A stretch of 64,000 bases of DNA from the NCBI RefSeq assembly GCF_003473485.1, contig NC_053048.1, positions 36,886,755 to 36,950,754 on the forward strand, written 5' to 3'. A program made the translations under genes and the position numbers. Positions 24,101 to 35,900 of the stretch are shown here, in pieces. Below the pieces are notes generated by a model. It was not told the origin of the DNA. It ran no database searches and worked only from the letters and a program-made list of their open reading frames with translations. Every line of letters starts with the position of its first letter. The stretch's first letter is position 1. The DNA is from Medicago truncatula. Lineage: Eukaryota; Streptophyta; Magnoliopsida; Fabales; Fabaceae.

Positions 24101-27100
24101 ATTGCGAATGATTTCTCATGTAGTTCTCTTTCTTATGATTCAAGTCAAACAAAATATATATGAATATAGTGTTGGAAACCCTAGCCGACTTCACTGCGGC
24201 TAGATTGGGTTGCCAGTTTAATAGACAAAGTTTGTCTTATATGCCATTTTTTAGGAGAGGGTACTGTTTTCCAATATAAATATATGTACTCATCATCAAA
24301 TGATGAATGATATTTCTTCTCCACACATGCTTTCAAACTGTTTATATAATTAAATTAAATCCATACATAATTTTATTCAGATATGGTCAAGAATAAAGGC
24401 TTCTTGCCATCAGGACCTTCAGAAATACATTTACAAAGAAGTCAAATCAGGGCTATTATTCACTCTTTGCTTCCTGCATGCAACAGCCGGTACCCAGAAT
24501 CTAATGAACCATTTAAAGCAGATGCAATAATTGCAAACCCTCCAGCATATGGTAAGATTTACTTAAATTCAGTTTCTCTTTCAATTTTATCAGACTTTGA
24601 TTCACAATAATACAATAAGCAGGGACGGCACCAAGTAAGGACTTGCGTGTGCCATGGCCCTCACTTTGTTTTGGAAAAATAAATAAATTTAATACTTTAT
24701 ATGAAATTAAAGTACAAGGAGAGGATAATATTTGATTTAGGCCCACACTATAAAAATAAATAAACAAATATTTAATACACTCAAAATCTATCTCGTGTCT
24801 CTTTATGTGTTATGAATATTATTAAGAATCAAACGTAAATGATCATTAGGTTACATATTTATATTTATTGGTACAAATTTATATATATGTTGCCTACACT
24901 ACTCAAAATTTCCGGGTGTCGCTGTTGATAAGTTAAGTCTTTTCCACATTACTGAGAATGTAATCAAAGTATCAGACATTTTATCAAATAATAAGAGATT
25001 GTATAGTGACCAAAAGTCTGTTCAACAACAAATCTAAAGTCTCATGCAATTTAAGGATTTGGATGGTCTATAAAGTGTTTGGTACAATTTACAAAAGTGT
25101 GTAATGACAATCTTATAGATCTTTATAACTGTGCCTTTGTGTTATAACTGTTACACCATCAACCATTATCAATTAAGCATTTTATAAGCTGCAGTGCACC
25201 ATAAACTTTAGAATATCTCAATCTAGAAATGACCGCAATACTAACTGATAATCAGAGATTTTTTACAAGCTATTATGTAGAAATTCCCCTGTTTTCTTGA
25301 TTTTTCCAACCCGTATTTGTATCATAATATAACTAAAAATATTGTTATTTTAATGTATATGAATTTATGCAGGCCATACTCATGTTGCAGAGTATCTAAA
25401 TGTTCCGCTGCACATATTCTTCACAATGCCGTGGACGTAAGTTTGTTTGCTGACATGGTCTAATCCTGCATTCAGTTATCTATATTTTTGTTGAGAGACT
25501 CACATTGGAAATGATATGACCTGAAAATATTTAGAAATTGGGGGCATCCCTCACCTTATAGGCTGGTTTTGTAGGGTTGAGTTATGTTCAACCCAAAACA
25601 TAAGATGTCATCGCTTATCAGAGCATGTCCTAAATCCGTTGGGCCACCTAAGTCACACTTCCGATGTCTAGTCTTGGGCGTGAGGGGATGTATTGAGAGT
25701 CTCACATTGGATATGATATGACCTGAAAATGTATTTATAAGCGAGAGACATCCCTCACCATAAAACTGGCTTTATGGGGTTGAGTTATGCCCAACCCAAA
25801 CTTAGAATTTCTAGCATGAGTTCTTTCATTTTTGTGAACCATTCATTCACTTTAGATTTATTATAGTTCTCAGTTTTTCTTATTTGTTGGAGATTTTTTA
25901 TTTTAAAAAAAAAAATATTTCACTATATTTCAGGCCTACTAGTGATTTTCCCCATCCTCTTTCCCGTGTTAGACAGCCAATTGGATACAGAGTGAGTCCA
26001 GTGGTCGTTCTGTTAATCTGAAGTTAACTTACCTATTAATTATACCCCCATGGCATGTCTAAGTCAGATATGTTTTTTTGTTGTGTTTGAACCTTTCAGC
26101 TGTCATATCAAATAGTTGATGCTTTAATCTGGCTTGGAATACGAGATTTGATAAATGAATTTAGGAAGAAGAAGCTGAAGTTAAGAGCTGTTACTTATCT
26201 ACGCGGATCTTACACCTTCCCTCCTGATATGCCCTATGGTTATATTTGGAGCCCCCACTTGGTCCCTAAACCAAAAGGTTAGATGCATATCAATTGTGTA
26301 CTCTCATATCATTATAGTCGGCACTGTTGCCCTCTTGATGTGCCATTGTAGTTCCTAGAAGTGGTTATTTTAATATAGGATTGATACTTGCTACTTAATG
26401 CCTATTGTCGCATCTTAAGTCTTTGTTTCTTTTTTCGTCAAAAAAAAAAAGTCTTTGTTTCTTTTGAATTACGCACCCACTTTCTCTGGCTTAGTTTGTC
26501 ATGGACTTGAGCTGCTTTTTGAACAATGTAGTGATAGCCTGATTCTTTTTAACTTCTGCAGATTGGGGACCTAACATTGACATTGTTGGCTTTTGTTTCC
26601 TCGACCTTGCTTCAAATTATGAACCACCAAAATCGCTAGTAGATTGGCTTGAAGAAGGAGAAAACCCTATCTATGTTGGATTTGGTAGTCTCGTGAGTTT
26701 CTATAACTACATGTTTAGGTCATCTGATCACACTGATTAATCTAGGGAATCCCACTGTTTAAATATAACTTTTCCATATTATAAATTTCGCCTAAATTCA
26801 TTAATCAATAACAGATAGATGTATAAGATTCGCAGTGGTATGTCCCATACTCTGCCATTGAATCAAATGTTCTTTAACTTGTTTTGATCATTAATTATCT
26901 TGGGAAATTTCTGTGAAAAGGAAAGTTAAAAGATCAGATTTTCTAGTGTTTGAGGAAGTGTCCATAACTTACGGATGACTTTTTCCAAACTCCACTGAAT
27001 ATTAGAGATCCGTCTTGAAAGAAATTTGTATCAGTATAGAATTTACTTTTAGAAGCAACAATATCAAAGGTTCATCTTAGAAGCAAAAGAAGAATACTTC

Positions 27101-28620
27101 CAGTTCTGGAAAGATCAATTAACCTCTTAAAAAAAAGGCATTCATCAGACCAGCAATATGAAACAGTGGAGCTTCAAACCTAAATTTATATAAAACTCTA
27201 ATTCTGAACTTAATCATCTCGATTATCAAAATACACTTCTTTTATTAAACTCTTTAGAAACTTACATTTTGATGTAAATTTTGGTTTGGATTTTGAAACA
27301 GCCTCTACAGGAACCAGAGAAAATGACAAGAATCATAGTTCAAGCTCTGGAACAAACAGGGCAGAGAGGTATCATCAACAAAGGGTGGGGTGGTCTTGGG
27401 AATTGTGAGTCTTGATTTCTACGTCAAGCATGCCAATCATTATACTACATTTTTTTCTGCTCTAATTGTGATTCATGTAGTGATTTCTCTTTCTTAGTGG
27501 CAGAACTAAATACATCTAAATCTGTGTACTTACTGGACAACTGCCCGCATGATTGGCTGTTTCCACGATGCGCTGCTGTGGTACCTACTAAACTTTTCTT
27601 GGTAGAAAGTACAGTTGCTTTCACTATAAATGGGTCTTGGTTGATAGTTGTGAATGTTTCAGGTTCATCATGGAGGCGCTGGAACAACTGCTGCCGGTCT
27701 TAGAGCTGAAGTAATTATATTTATTGCAATGTGAAATATTATAACATCAGTGTTATATTATAAATGCATCTTACAGTAGAGTACCACTTTTCTTTATTTT
27801 TGTAGTGCCCTACCACTGTTGTACCATTCTTTGGGGACCAGCCATTTTGGGGAGAGCGGGTGCATGCCAGAGGAGTGGGCCCTGCACCCATCCGGGTAGA
27901 GGAGTTTACGTTGGAAAGGCTGGTTGATGCCATACGCTTTATGCTGAATCCAGAGGTAATGTTCAATTGTGATCGGAGCAATTAATATTGTGAATGTCGC
28001 ATTAGCATGTAGAATGAATTTCATCCTTGTTCACGATGCACAAGCTTCTGACACCATAATGGAACCTGGAAAAGGGGATTATGGTTTACCTTGAGCAAGA
28101 ATAGAAAATAGTTTATGCTTATCTGGCATCGTTTATTATCTGAAATCTAAGGATTTATATATTATGCTCTGGGAGTGACCAGTACATTTTGGAGACAAAA
28201 TCAAATAAACGTCCAGTATAAAATTTCCAACTCTTGCAAAAGAGTATTGAACAAGATCAAATAAATGTAATCTTGACAAATGTCACCTCTAATGGTCTTC
28301 CATATATCACATTTGATACTACCTATTAAGTAGGCCAACCAGTGTTGTGCCTTCGTTGATAACTTAAGAGGCTTTCATCTATTCGTTTTCTTATGTCTTT
28401 TGATATATTGTTTTGTGCTTTTATGCAGGTGAAAAAGCGTGCTGTTGAACTTGCTAACGCCATGAAAAATGAAGATGGGGTAGCAGGAGCAGTTAACGCC
28501 TTCTATAAACATTATCCGCGCGAAAAACCTGATACTGAGGCTGAGCCCAGGCCAGTACCCTCAGTACATAAACATTTATCTATACGAGGATGCTTTGGCT
28601 GCTACCATTCTTCTGCATAA
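21168..28620 (+). CDS. UGT80A2: Sterol 3-beta-glucosyltransferase (UGT80 family)
   Basis: Fourteen exons join in frame to 603 residues: 21168-21270, 21726-21901, 22466-22708, 23856-23967, 24381-24551, 25373-25436, 25934-25991, 26100-26277, 26562-26692, 27302-27404, 27498-27580, 27663-27710, 27806-27955 and 28429-28620. The enzyme transfers glucose from UDP-glucose to the 3-hydroxyl of membrane sterols, making steryl glucosides. The N-terminal sugar-transferase fold shows VGTRGDVQPF in exon 3. The C-terminal nucleotide-sugar site shows LDNCPHDWLFPRC, HHGGAGTTAAGLRAE and FFGDQPFWGERVHARGVGP in exons 11-13. A serine-rich N-terminus without a signal peptide fits peripheral membrane attachment. 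Length is close to the Arabidopsis UGT80A2 enzyme (about 637 residues). All splice sites are GT-AG and no break is seen. UGT80A2 rather than UGT80B1 is a judgement from memory of sequence. Confidence 0.93.
21338..21480. repeat. GTGTC-family short repeat in UGT80 intron 1
   Basis: GACACGTGTCAGGGTCGGACACCAAC and, about 90 bp later, a GTGTTGACA...CGTGTTCATG phrase recur in related form near 7130, 38336-38440 and 54205-54310. The spacing and inverted GTGTC motifs suggest a small MITE. Confidence 0.45.
22033..22258 (+). pseudogene. C-terminal LINE fragment in UGT80 intron 2
   Basis: The frame carries EKMVEIRLR, a TAG where the family has Trp, then FGQVERRLVDSIVRRVDQME, RPIKTIRETIKKDLEINELD and DPCSQSHLV before a stop. 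This is the conserved tail of legume LINE reverse transcriptase proteins. The short TTG-rich stretch after it resembles a LINE 3' tail. It lies in the same sense as the host gene. Confidence 0.75.
24610..25260. other. Unassigned insert-like sequence in UGT80 intron 5
   Basis: The intron 24552-25372 is long and includes GCAGGGACGGCACCAAGTAA followed by a short 'GGCCCTCAC' phrase, reminiscent of hAT-derived repeats. No frame or terminal repeat can be defended. Confidence 0.25.
25489..25798 (+). mobile_element. TRIM retroelement in UGT80 intron 6
   Basis: Two direct repeats of about 110 bp (25489 to about 25597, and 25689 to about 25798) share TTGAGAG-CTCACATTGG, ATGATATGACCTGAAAAT and GGTTGAGTTATG. 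Between them, TTATCAGAGC at 25615-25624 matches the usual initiator-Met tRNA primer-binding site. A purine-rich GGGCGTGAGGGGA (25676-25688) sits directly before the right repeat. This is the layout of a terminal-repeat retrotransposon in miniature, about 310 bp and non-coding. The flanking duplication is unclear. Confidence 0.85.
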
Positions 28621-29980
28621 TGGCTTCTTGTCCATACAACACATTCCTGTATGCAATCATGTTAATTCTTCTTTAGTCTAGTTCTGCTATATCAGATATT
28701 GTGACTGAAATGTAAATTGTCGTGGTGATTTTGTTGAGCTTCTCCGGAAATAGTTCAGAATGGTCATAACTGATGATATTCTTCATTGGAATCTTTTATG
28801 AAAAGAAACATGCTTACTTCACAGGTTATGTATATGTATATGTATATGATTTTCATCCTTAGGCGGGTCATACAGGCTTGTTTCAATCCTTTCAAAATTA
28901 TCATGTTTTAAACATCGCTGAGTTGTTAAACAACAATCAAGTCATGTCTGTTCAACTAAATAGTGATTTTTAAGCATATTATACACTGTTTTAAAACTCA
29001 TCTAATATCAGATAAAATAGTAGAAAAACTGAGAAAAAAATGTAAATGAATGCAATGTCAATGCCATAATGAGTAAAAACTAAATATTTAATTTAGTCCT
29101 TAAAATTATAGGATCGTGTCAATGTCATTATACACTTTGTTTCGAATGCATTTCTAACATTACCAACTTATTATCATTTAGCCTAGATGAATATCAACAA
29201 AGGACAAACAAACCAAATTAACTTTTTACTGTTCTAGGTAACATATTGGACTTTTTTGTGTGAATCGGATATCATTTGCATGCAACTTTAGCGACCATTG
29301 TTGCATTCTCAAGGCTGGATTTGAACCCATGACATCTGTTTAAGCTGAAAGAGATTCATTACCATCTCATTTGAGTGCTCTTGGTTAGATTGTTGATATC
29401 ATAGAGGTCAGGTTGATTCGGTCCTAAAAGTTTAGTGACCAAATTGTATATTTAACCTCCATTCGTTCAAATACCTAAAGCTATAAACCGAACTCACCAC
29501 CAACAAAATATGAAACCTGAATTGAATTGATATTATAGTCGATACTAACCTTTGAACTCTTTTAAGTTATACTTCGATCATAATAACATAACATATAAGT
29601 AAAATTTGGAATATCCAAATTATAACAAAATGTAAGCAAAAATTCACTTTTCATTATATTTAATGATGATATATGAACAATACCCGAAATAATTACTAAC
29701 AACTGCAAGCATACATGAACGGATCCAGAAAGCAATCAAACGGGACTGAACAAAAATATTAATATAGAGTACATAAAACTTTATCATATAATTCAATATA
29801 TAAAATTTAATAATTTAATTTGTAAACATTGGTAGTGTAAAATTATTTTACACATACATCTAATCACATATCACTATTTAGATATGTGTTTGAAAAAATT
29901 AATTTGCACAAACAATACATATATATTATAATCTATTATAATCACAATATTTATGTAATATAACATTAACATATGATAAC
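28621..29980. other. Intergenic spacer after UGT80
   Basis: The first 200-250 bp are probably 3' UTR. A TATGTATA dinucleotide-like repeat lies at about 28826-28848. A reversed tRNA-like GGATTTGAACCC at about 29318 may be an old SINE. No gene is seen. Confidence 0.35.
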
Positions 29981-30115
29981 GTGAGCTTAGCTCAGTTGGT
30001 AGGACAATGCATTATTATATATAGGGGTCGGGGTTCGAACCCCGAACACCCCACTTATTCACCTTATAAGATGAATTCTAGCCACTAAATTACCTAAAAA
30101 AAAATAAAAAAATTA
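29981..30115 (+). mobile_element. tRNA-derived SINE
   Basis: TTAGCTCAGTTGGT (box A-like) and GGGGTTCGAACCCC (box B) are spaced as in a Pol III promoter. The flanking ends do not form a tRNA acceptor stem, and the sequence continues with a non-tRNA body and an A-rich tail at about 30096-30115. I therefore call a SINE, not a tRNA gene. Confidence 0.75.
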
Positions 30116-32990
30116 GTTATACATGATTTTAATATAACATAGATATACACTAATAATAAGATAACGCATATGATACTATACTACAATTGTGTGTGAGAGG
30201 AGGAGGGAGAGGCTCAAGTTCATCCATTAGATCCGTCCTTGCAAGCATATGTCATTAGGACACAAGTTAGTAAAGATCTATAATTAATAAGTCTTCTTTT
30301 ATGCGATCATTTATATGAGATTGACAAGAATTGTGAACAACTAGTTAGTTTTGCTTATTGTATTCTTGTATGGAATGGAGCAAGGATCCTCTCCATTTAA
30401 CAAAACAAATGGAATATGCAATTTGAAGAGAGATAGACGCATATAATTGATAATGAGCTCTAGCACTAAGTGAGTACTACCATCATTAATTATTTTATAT
30501 TTTTTTCAATTTTTTTTTGTCTTTATCTCTCCAAATGGAAGAATGAAGATGATCATAAATGGAGAGGATCTTAACTCTCTATTATCGAAAGAGTCTAATG
30601 TAATTTCTCACTAATGATGTATGTCAAAGAAGAAAACGATCTTACGAAGCCTAACTTGATTGCATCCCTCATCTGACATCTCTTAATAGCCATCATAGAA
30701 GATGCTTGCTCAACATATCCACGAGGGTTGTTCAATCTATCGGAACACAACTTTCGATATATATTTTTTCTGCTTAAAAGTAGATCGAAAGATAGTTTCC
30801 GATGTTTGTTTTCGCGAATTTTTGAGCATTTCATGGACCGTTTAGAGCAATTACCATCATAGAATTATAATAAGCCATAAATACATCTGCAAACAAAATC
30901 TAGATGTGCAATTCAACCTTGGTACAAGGAAATGAGGATTGGCATTAATGAACCACATGGGCTTCTCAAAAACTAACACTCTACTGCCGTGTTTGGCACA
31001 AATCACAATCACAACATCATTTTTGGAGCGAAACATTTATTATCTACTTTTTTTTACAAGACATTTATTATCTACTTTTTTTTTTTAGGAAACATTTATT
31101 ATCTACTTATTCGTTACAAAATTAACAATAGATATTTTTGTTAAAAAAAAAGTAAGAGTTAATTTAAAGAAATTCTATAAAAGGGAGAATAATTTTTAAT
31201 AAAATTTTATATTTAGAGGTGAAGGTTTATACTTTTATACAGTTAAAAACATCATATCTTGTTTTTTGATGAAGCACAAACATCATCTTGTTAACTTTTA
31301 TCTAAAGCTTTTTTACTTTATTGTATGTTTGGATCTACCCTACTTAATTTCAAATGCGTTCAGTGAGCCTCTCCAATGTTCATCGTGATTTGTCTCTTTT
31401 ATAAAGTTACAATTTCAGTTTTATGTCAAAAAATATCTACACTATTATATTTATATTAAACTCTGTTAAAAAGTGTTAACGTAAACGTTTAATGTTAAGT
31501 TGGTATGTCTAAAATCACCACTCTCAAAACTAAGGTACATGAGTTTTTTATTAAGTCTTCATTTGATACAAAATTGATCGATTACTTACTTTATAATATT
31601 TTTGATAACATATTATCTGTAAAATTAAGCTGAATTCAAAAAGACGATGAAGAAAATATGCGTAAGTTAATCATGTTTAATGTTATAAGCACTTTTGGGC
31701 CTACCACATTAATGTTAAATGGTCCGTAAACACCTTTTAATGAAGTTGGCTGAAAAAATGGGTAACAGTCTAAATATTTTTTTTGAAGAAAATAAAATGG
31801 ATAATGGTGTAAATATTCTATGACTTAAATGACCAGATTAATTTGTAACAAAAGACCAACTTGTTCTAAAATGTTAATATCTTATCATTTTTTATGAAAT
31901 TTTTTCAATGAAATATGAGTTTTTAGGTTTGTACGATGAAGATTCGCATTTGTTTGAATTTGATGAGTTTTTGATGATTTTTTTGTGGAGTTTTTGAATT
32001 TTTTTTATAAAAAAAGATAATTATGTTGATATTTTATAACATAAATGACTAAATTGGAGAAAAAAATGACGAAAATGTTGTCCAAAATTAAGTTAAGGGA
32101 TTAATTATATAATTTTGGCTAAATTTTCTATCTACACTTAATTTTGGCTGAAGCTTGAATTTGTTTTGAAATTTGAAATTTAATGCATGTCAAATTCCCC
32201 CTTGACTACGCAGCAGTGTTTCCTTATTAAATGTAGTTACAGCAAACCCAAACCGAGGAATTACGACCTAAGAACTAATTTGGTCAAGACTTGAAATTAT
32301 TGTGAAAAACTATCCGTGACTTTTTAAACTGAAGATGAGAACTAAATCAACCTTCTTAAATTTAGTTTTGGTCTATCAGCTCTAAGCTACCTTCTTAAAT
32401 TTAGTTTTGGTCTATCAGCTCTAAGCTACCTTGTATATTGGAAGTGCACACTTCCTACAAAACTTGTTAGAGTCGCTCATCCAAGAAGTGATTAAAAGGG
32501 TTATGCTAACAAATGCCCCAAAAACATATAAGTAAAATGTTATTGCGTGAAAGAAAAGAAACCGATTATACTATTCAACATCTTCAAATGCTTTCTTTCC
32601 TGATAATTCATTTTAGCAATCAATATTAGTCCATATAAGACTAGTTTGGTCTGTCGTTTTAGTAACAAAAGGATATTCAAATATCAACTATAAATGTGTA
32701 TATATAGAATAAAATTTGTAACTTTGATCCACGTTCATAGTATTTACTGACTCTACATAATAGATGATAATATCAATTGCCTTAAATACTATATTTCTTT
32801 AGAAGCTTTTCGATAAGAAATGATTTGTGAATTGTTGTACTCTATTTACTAAGAATTGTGAAGATGTGAAGGATTTGAAGGACTTGACTCTCTTCCTTTT
32901 TAGAAAGGAACTAAAGAAGTAATTCACTTGGAAGATAGAAAATAACTCTATTTGTACTCATTTTATGTTGTATGGATTCATTTCCAGAAA
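30116..32990. other. Intergenic spacer between UGT80 and CYP97B
   Basis: No gene is supported over about 2.9 kb. An ACATTTATTATCTACTT unit is repeated three times at 31026-31110. A perfect 39-bp direct repeat with unit start CCTTCTTAAATTTAG lies at about 32351-32430. The last few hundred bases are probably 3' UTR of the minus-strand P450. Confidence 0.4.
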
Positions 32991-35900
32991 TCACGACTTT
33001 TGAGCCTGATAAACTTGGTCCTTCTGACCTATTTCCTCTGTTTTATCAGAAATGCTCACGGATGGATCCACTTCCAATGTTGACATCTGTAATGAGGGAA
33101 CGATGGGAGGTTTTATTCTGCGTGTTACAGTCATGTTCAACCCTTGTGTTGTATGAATTGTGGCTCCAGTAGTCATAACAACCTATAAAAACAAAATGAG
33201 CTGAGTTAGTAAGAGGGTTTCAGTCAAATCGTGACAGTTGACAAGCTAGCACTTGCCATTCAGCACATTGTAGCATTAAAGTGTGTTTGCGATGGTGTTG
33301 AAACAAAACTTGCTTCTATTGTTCAACGCCAACCCAAACACAGTTATTTGTTTCAACACAGTGAACCTTAAAATGCGATTAAGAGGAGTTCAAGCAATCA
33401 ATCATTATCTTTTGCAAAAAAGAGTTAATATGTTCTTAGTCCCCCAACTTATGTTAATGTTTGGTTTTAGTCTTTAAACAAAACAAAGTAACTTTTTCAT
33501 CCTTAATATCTTGAAATATGCATTAATTAATTCAAGATGATTTATTTTAGTCCATATAATTTTTTTGTCTTAGTTCATGTCATATTTGATCTTTGTTTTA
33601 GGGAAAAAAAACCGAAGAAAAGGATCTTACAAGGACTAAATTGAAAAAACAAATTATATTGTATGGAAAAAAATAAAACAATGACAACCAATTGTAATTC
33701 GTAGCACATTTCAGAACATTGGGGACCAATAATATTCTTTTTAAACATTAGGGGACAAAACCAAATATTAGGAAAAAAATTCAGGACATTGGGGACCAAT
33801 AATATCCTTTTTAAACATTAGGGACCAAAGCCAAATATTAGGAAAAGTTGGTGGACTAAAAACATAATTATACAAAAAACAATTTTACAATAATATTTAG
33901 AGACTTCATAAAACCTTGAAAATATCACAACAAAGTAACAAACTTACTGGTGGAGCTCCAACTGCCATTTGAAAGTTGAATCGTCTAACAAGCATTGCAA
34001 GTGCTACTACAACCTTTACAATAAGCATCATAAAAGCATACGAACAAAAATTATCATTAGTATGTGCACGACATTTTCTCTCAACAAGTCTTGAGAAAAC
34101 TGAATCCATTCATACAATTATATGGTTCTTCAACTAGCTCGTCGGATTAGCGGATAACAAAAAAGATTTAACAACACAGCAGTTAACATGGACATACCTC
34201 GTATGAAGCAAACATATCCCCTATACATTTTCGTGGCCCTCCGCCAAATGGAAGATATCTACAAGAAAGAATAACATAATAATTTGCCTGTATATTATAA
34301 ACCATGCAAATTGATTAAATAGAGGTATTATACTTGAAGCCTTGATTTGTCTCATTAGGGTTAGGTCCATCTAATGGCCATCTTTCAGGTTCAAATTTAT
34401 CAGCATCATTCCACAGTGTTGGACTGCGATGCAGATTCCACACGGATATAAAAATATCTTCTCCTCTGCAAATAATTAATGAGATAAAGTCAGCATATAT
34501 CAGAAAGAAAGACTCTCAATATATCACATATTGAAAAGAAGAAAAAAATTATCGCATACTGTGCATGGAGCCATGGACAAATTCGACAGGGTCTATTTAC
34601 ATATAAAAATCGATAATAGAGATGACCGTGTTTTGTTTAAAGTAATTTTATCAAACCTTAAGTGGGTTAGTGTAGTATACTCTATAGCCAAGAACTTTGA
34701 ACTAACATTTTTGGTCAATAAGTCAATACTAAGAGAAAGTCGAAGATGAAACAAAGAAATATGAAGACTATTAAATAAAAAAAATTGGCAAAACTGTTCT
34801 TAACCAGCTAAACAAGATGATATTTTTACGAATTACCTTTTTATAGGATACTCTCCAAGAACATCATCCTCAATAGAGCGACGAATCAACACAGGCGGTT
34901 GTGGATAAAGCCTCAGTGACTGAAAATTGTGTATATTTAGAAAAGTCCATCACTAGCAAGCTATAAAAATAATCAATTTAAACATGACGGGAGGTATGCA
35001 ATCTTTATACCTCATTGATCACTCGAGTTGTATATTTAAGTTTCTTCATGTCTTCAATAGTTGGAAATCGGTCACCAAGTACAGAGTCAACCTGTGAAAA
35101 TGTATATATTATCCTATTCTTATGAACCGGAAATCTAATATGATACTTTGATACTACTGTGAAAGCTAAGGATCTCATGAAACCTCTTCTTGGAGCTTGG
35201 ACATGACACTAGGTTCCTGCAGCCAGCATAAAAAAGAAAAAATATTATTGTATTAGGCTATTAGCCACTACTGCATTATAACATTAATTCTTAAGTTTTA
35301 TAATTCACAATGAAGAAATAAGTCAACTGTGCATATTTTAGCCTGAGGTTATGTGAAGAAACAACTGCAATGTTCTATTACAAGACGTACACGCACAAGC
35401 ACACACATATGTATAGGTATTGATACAGAAATGCACATTTATTTTATTTTTATTTAACCATAGCCACAAATTTATTACCTTTGAAAGAAGATAAAAGGTC
35501 CAAGTTAAAACAGCGGCTGAAGTTTCATGTCCAGCAATGAGCATTGTCATTAAGTCATCACGGAGTTGCTTACTTGTCACCTACAAGGAGTCATTGCTTT
35601 CATAGTTTGCACTTGCAACAAGTTTCTCTATTGACTAAAGCAGTTTATGAAGTAGCTAACATACATCATCTCCTGACGCCAACAAGAAGTGAAGAATACT
35701 TGGATCTTGTTCATTCATGTACTCTTCATGAAACTGTAGCTCTTCTTCATCCACCATTCTCTGTTTGATGATAATTGAAAAACATATATTAAACAACAAC
35801 ATATAGAGCTTTAGTATTAAAGGTCCACAATAGTAATAAGATGAATCACTGAAGTGTGTTTCTACGAAGAGCTGGCTAATGACAGCATTAAATTTATATT

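Noticed and set aside
29981..30055. Possible tRNA gene
   Set aside because: Boxes A and B are present, but the ends do not pair as an acceptor stem and an A-rich tail follows, so a SINE is more likely.
32351..32430. CRISPR-like or satellite array
   Set aside because: Only two perfect direct copies of a 39-bp unit; a local tandem duplication in a plant genome is enough to explain it.
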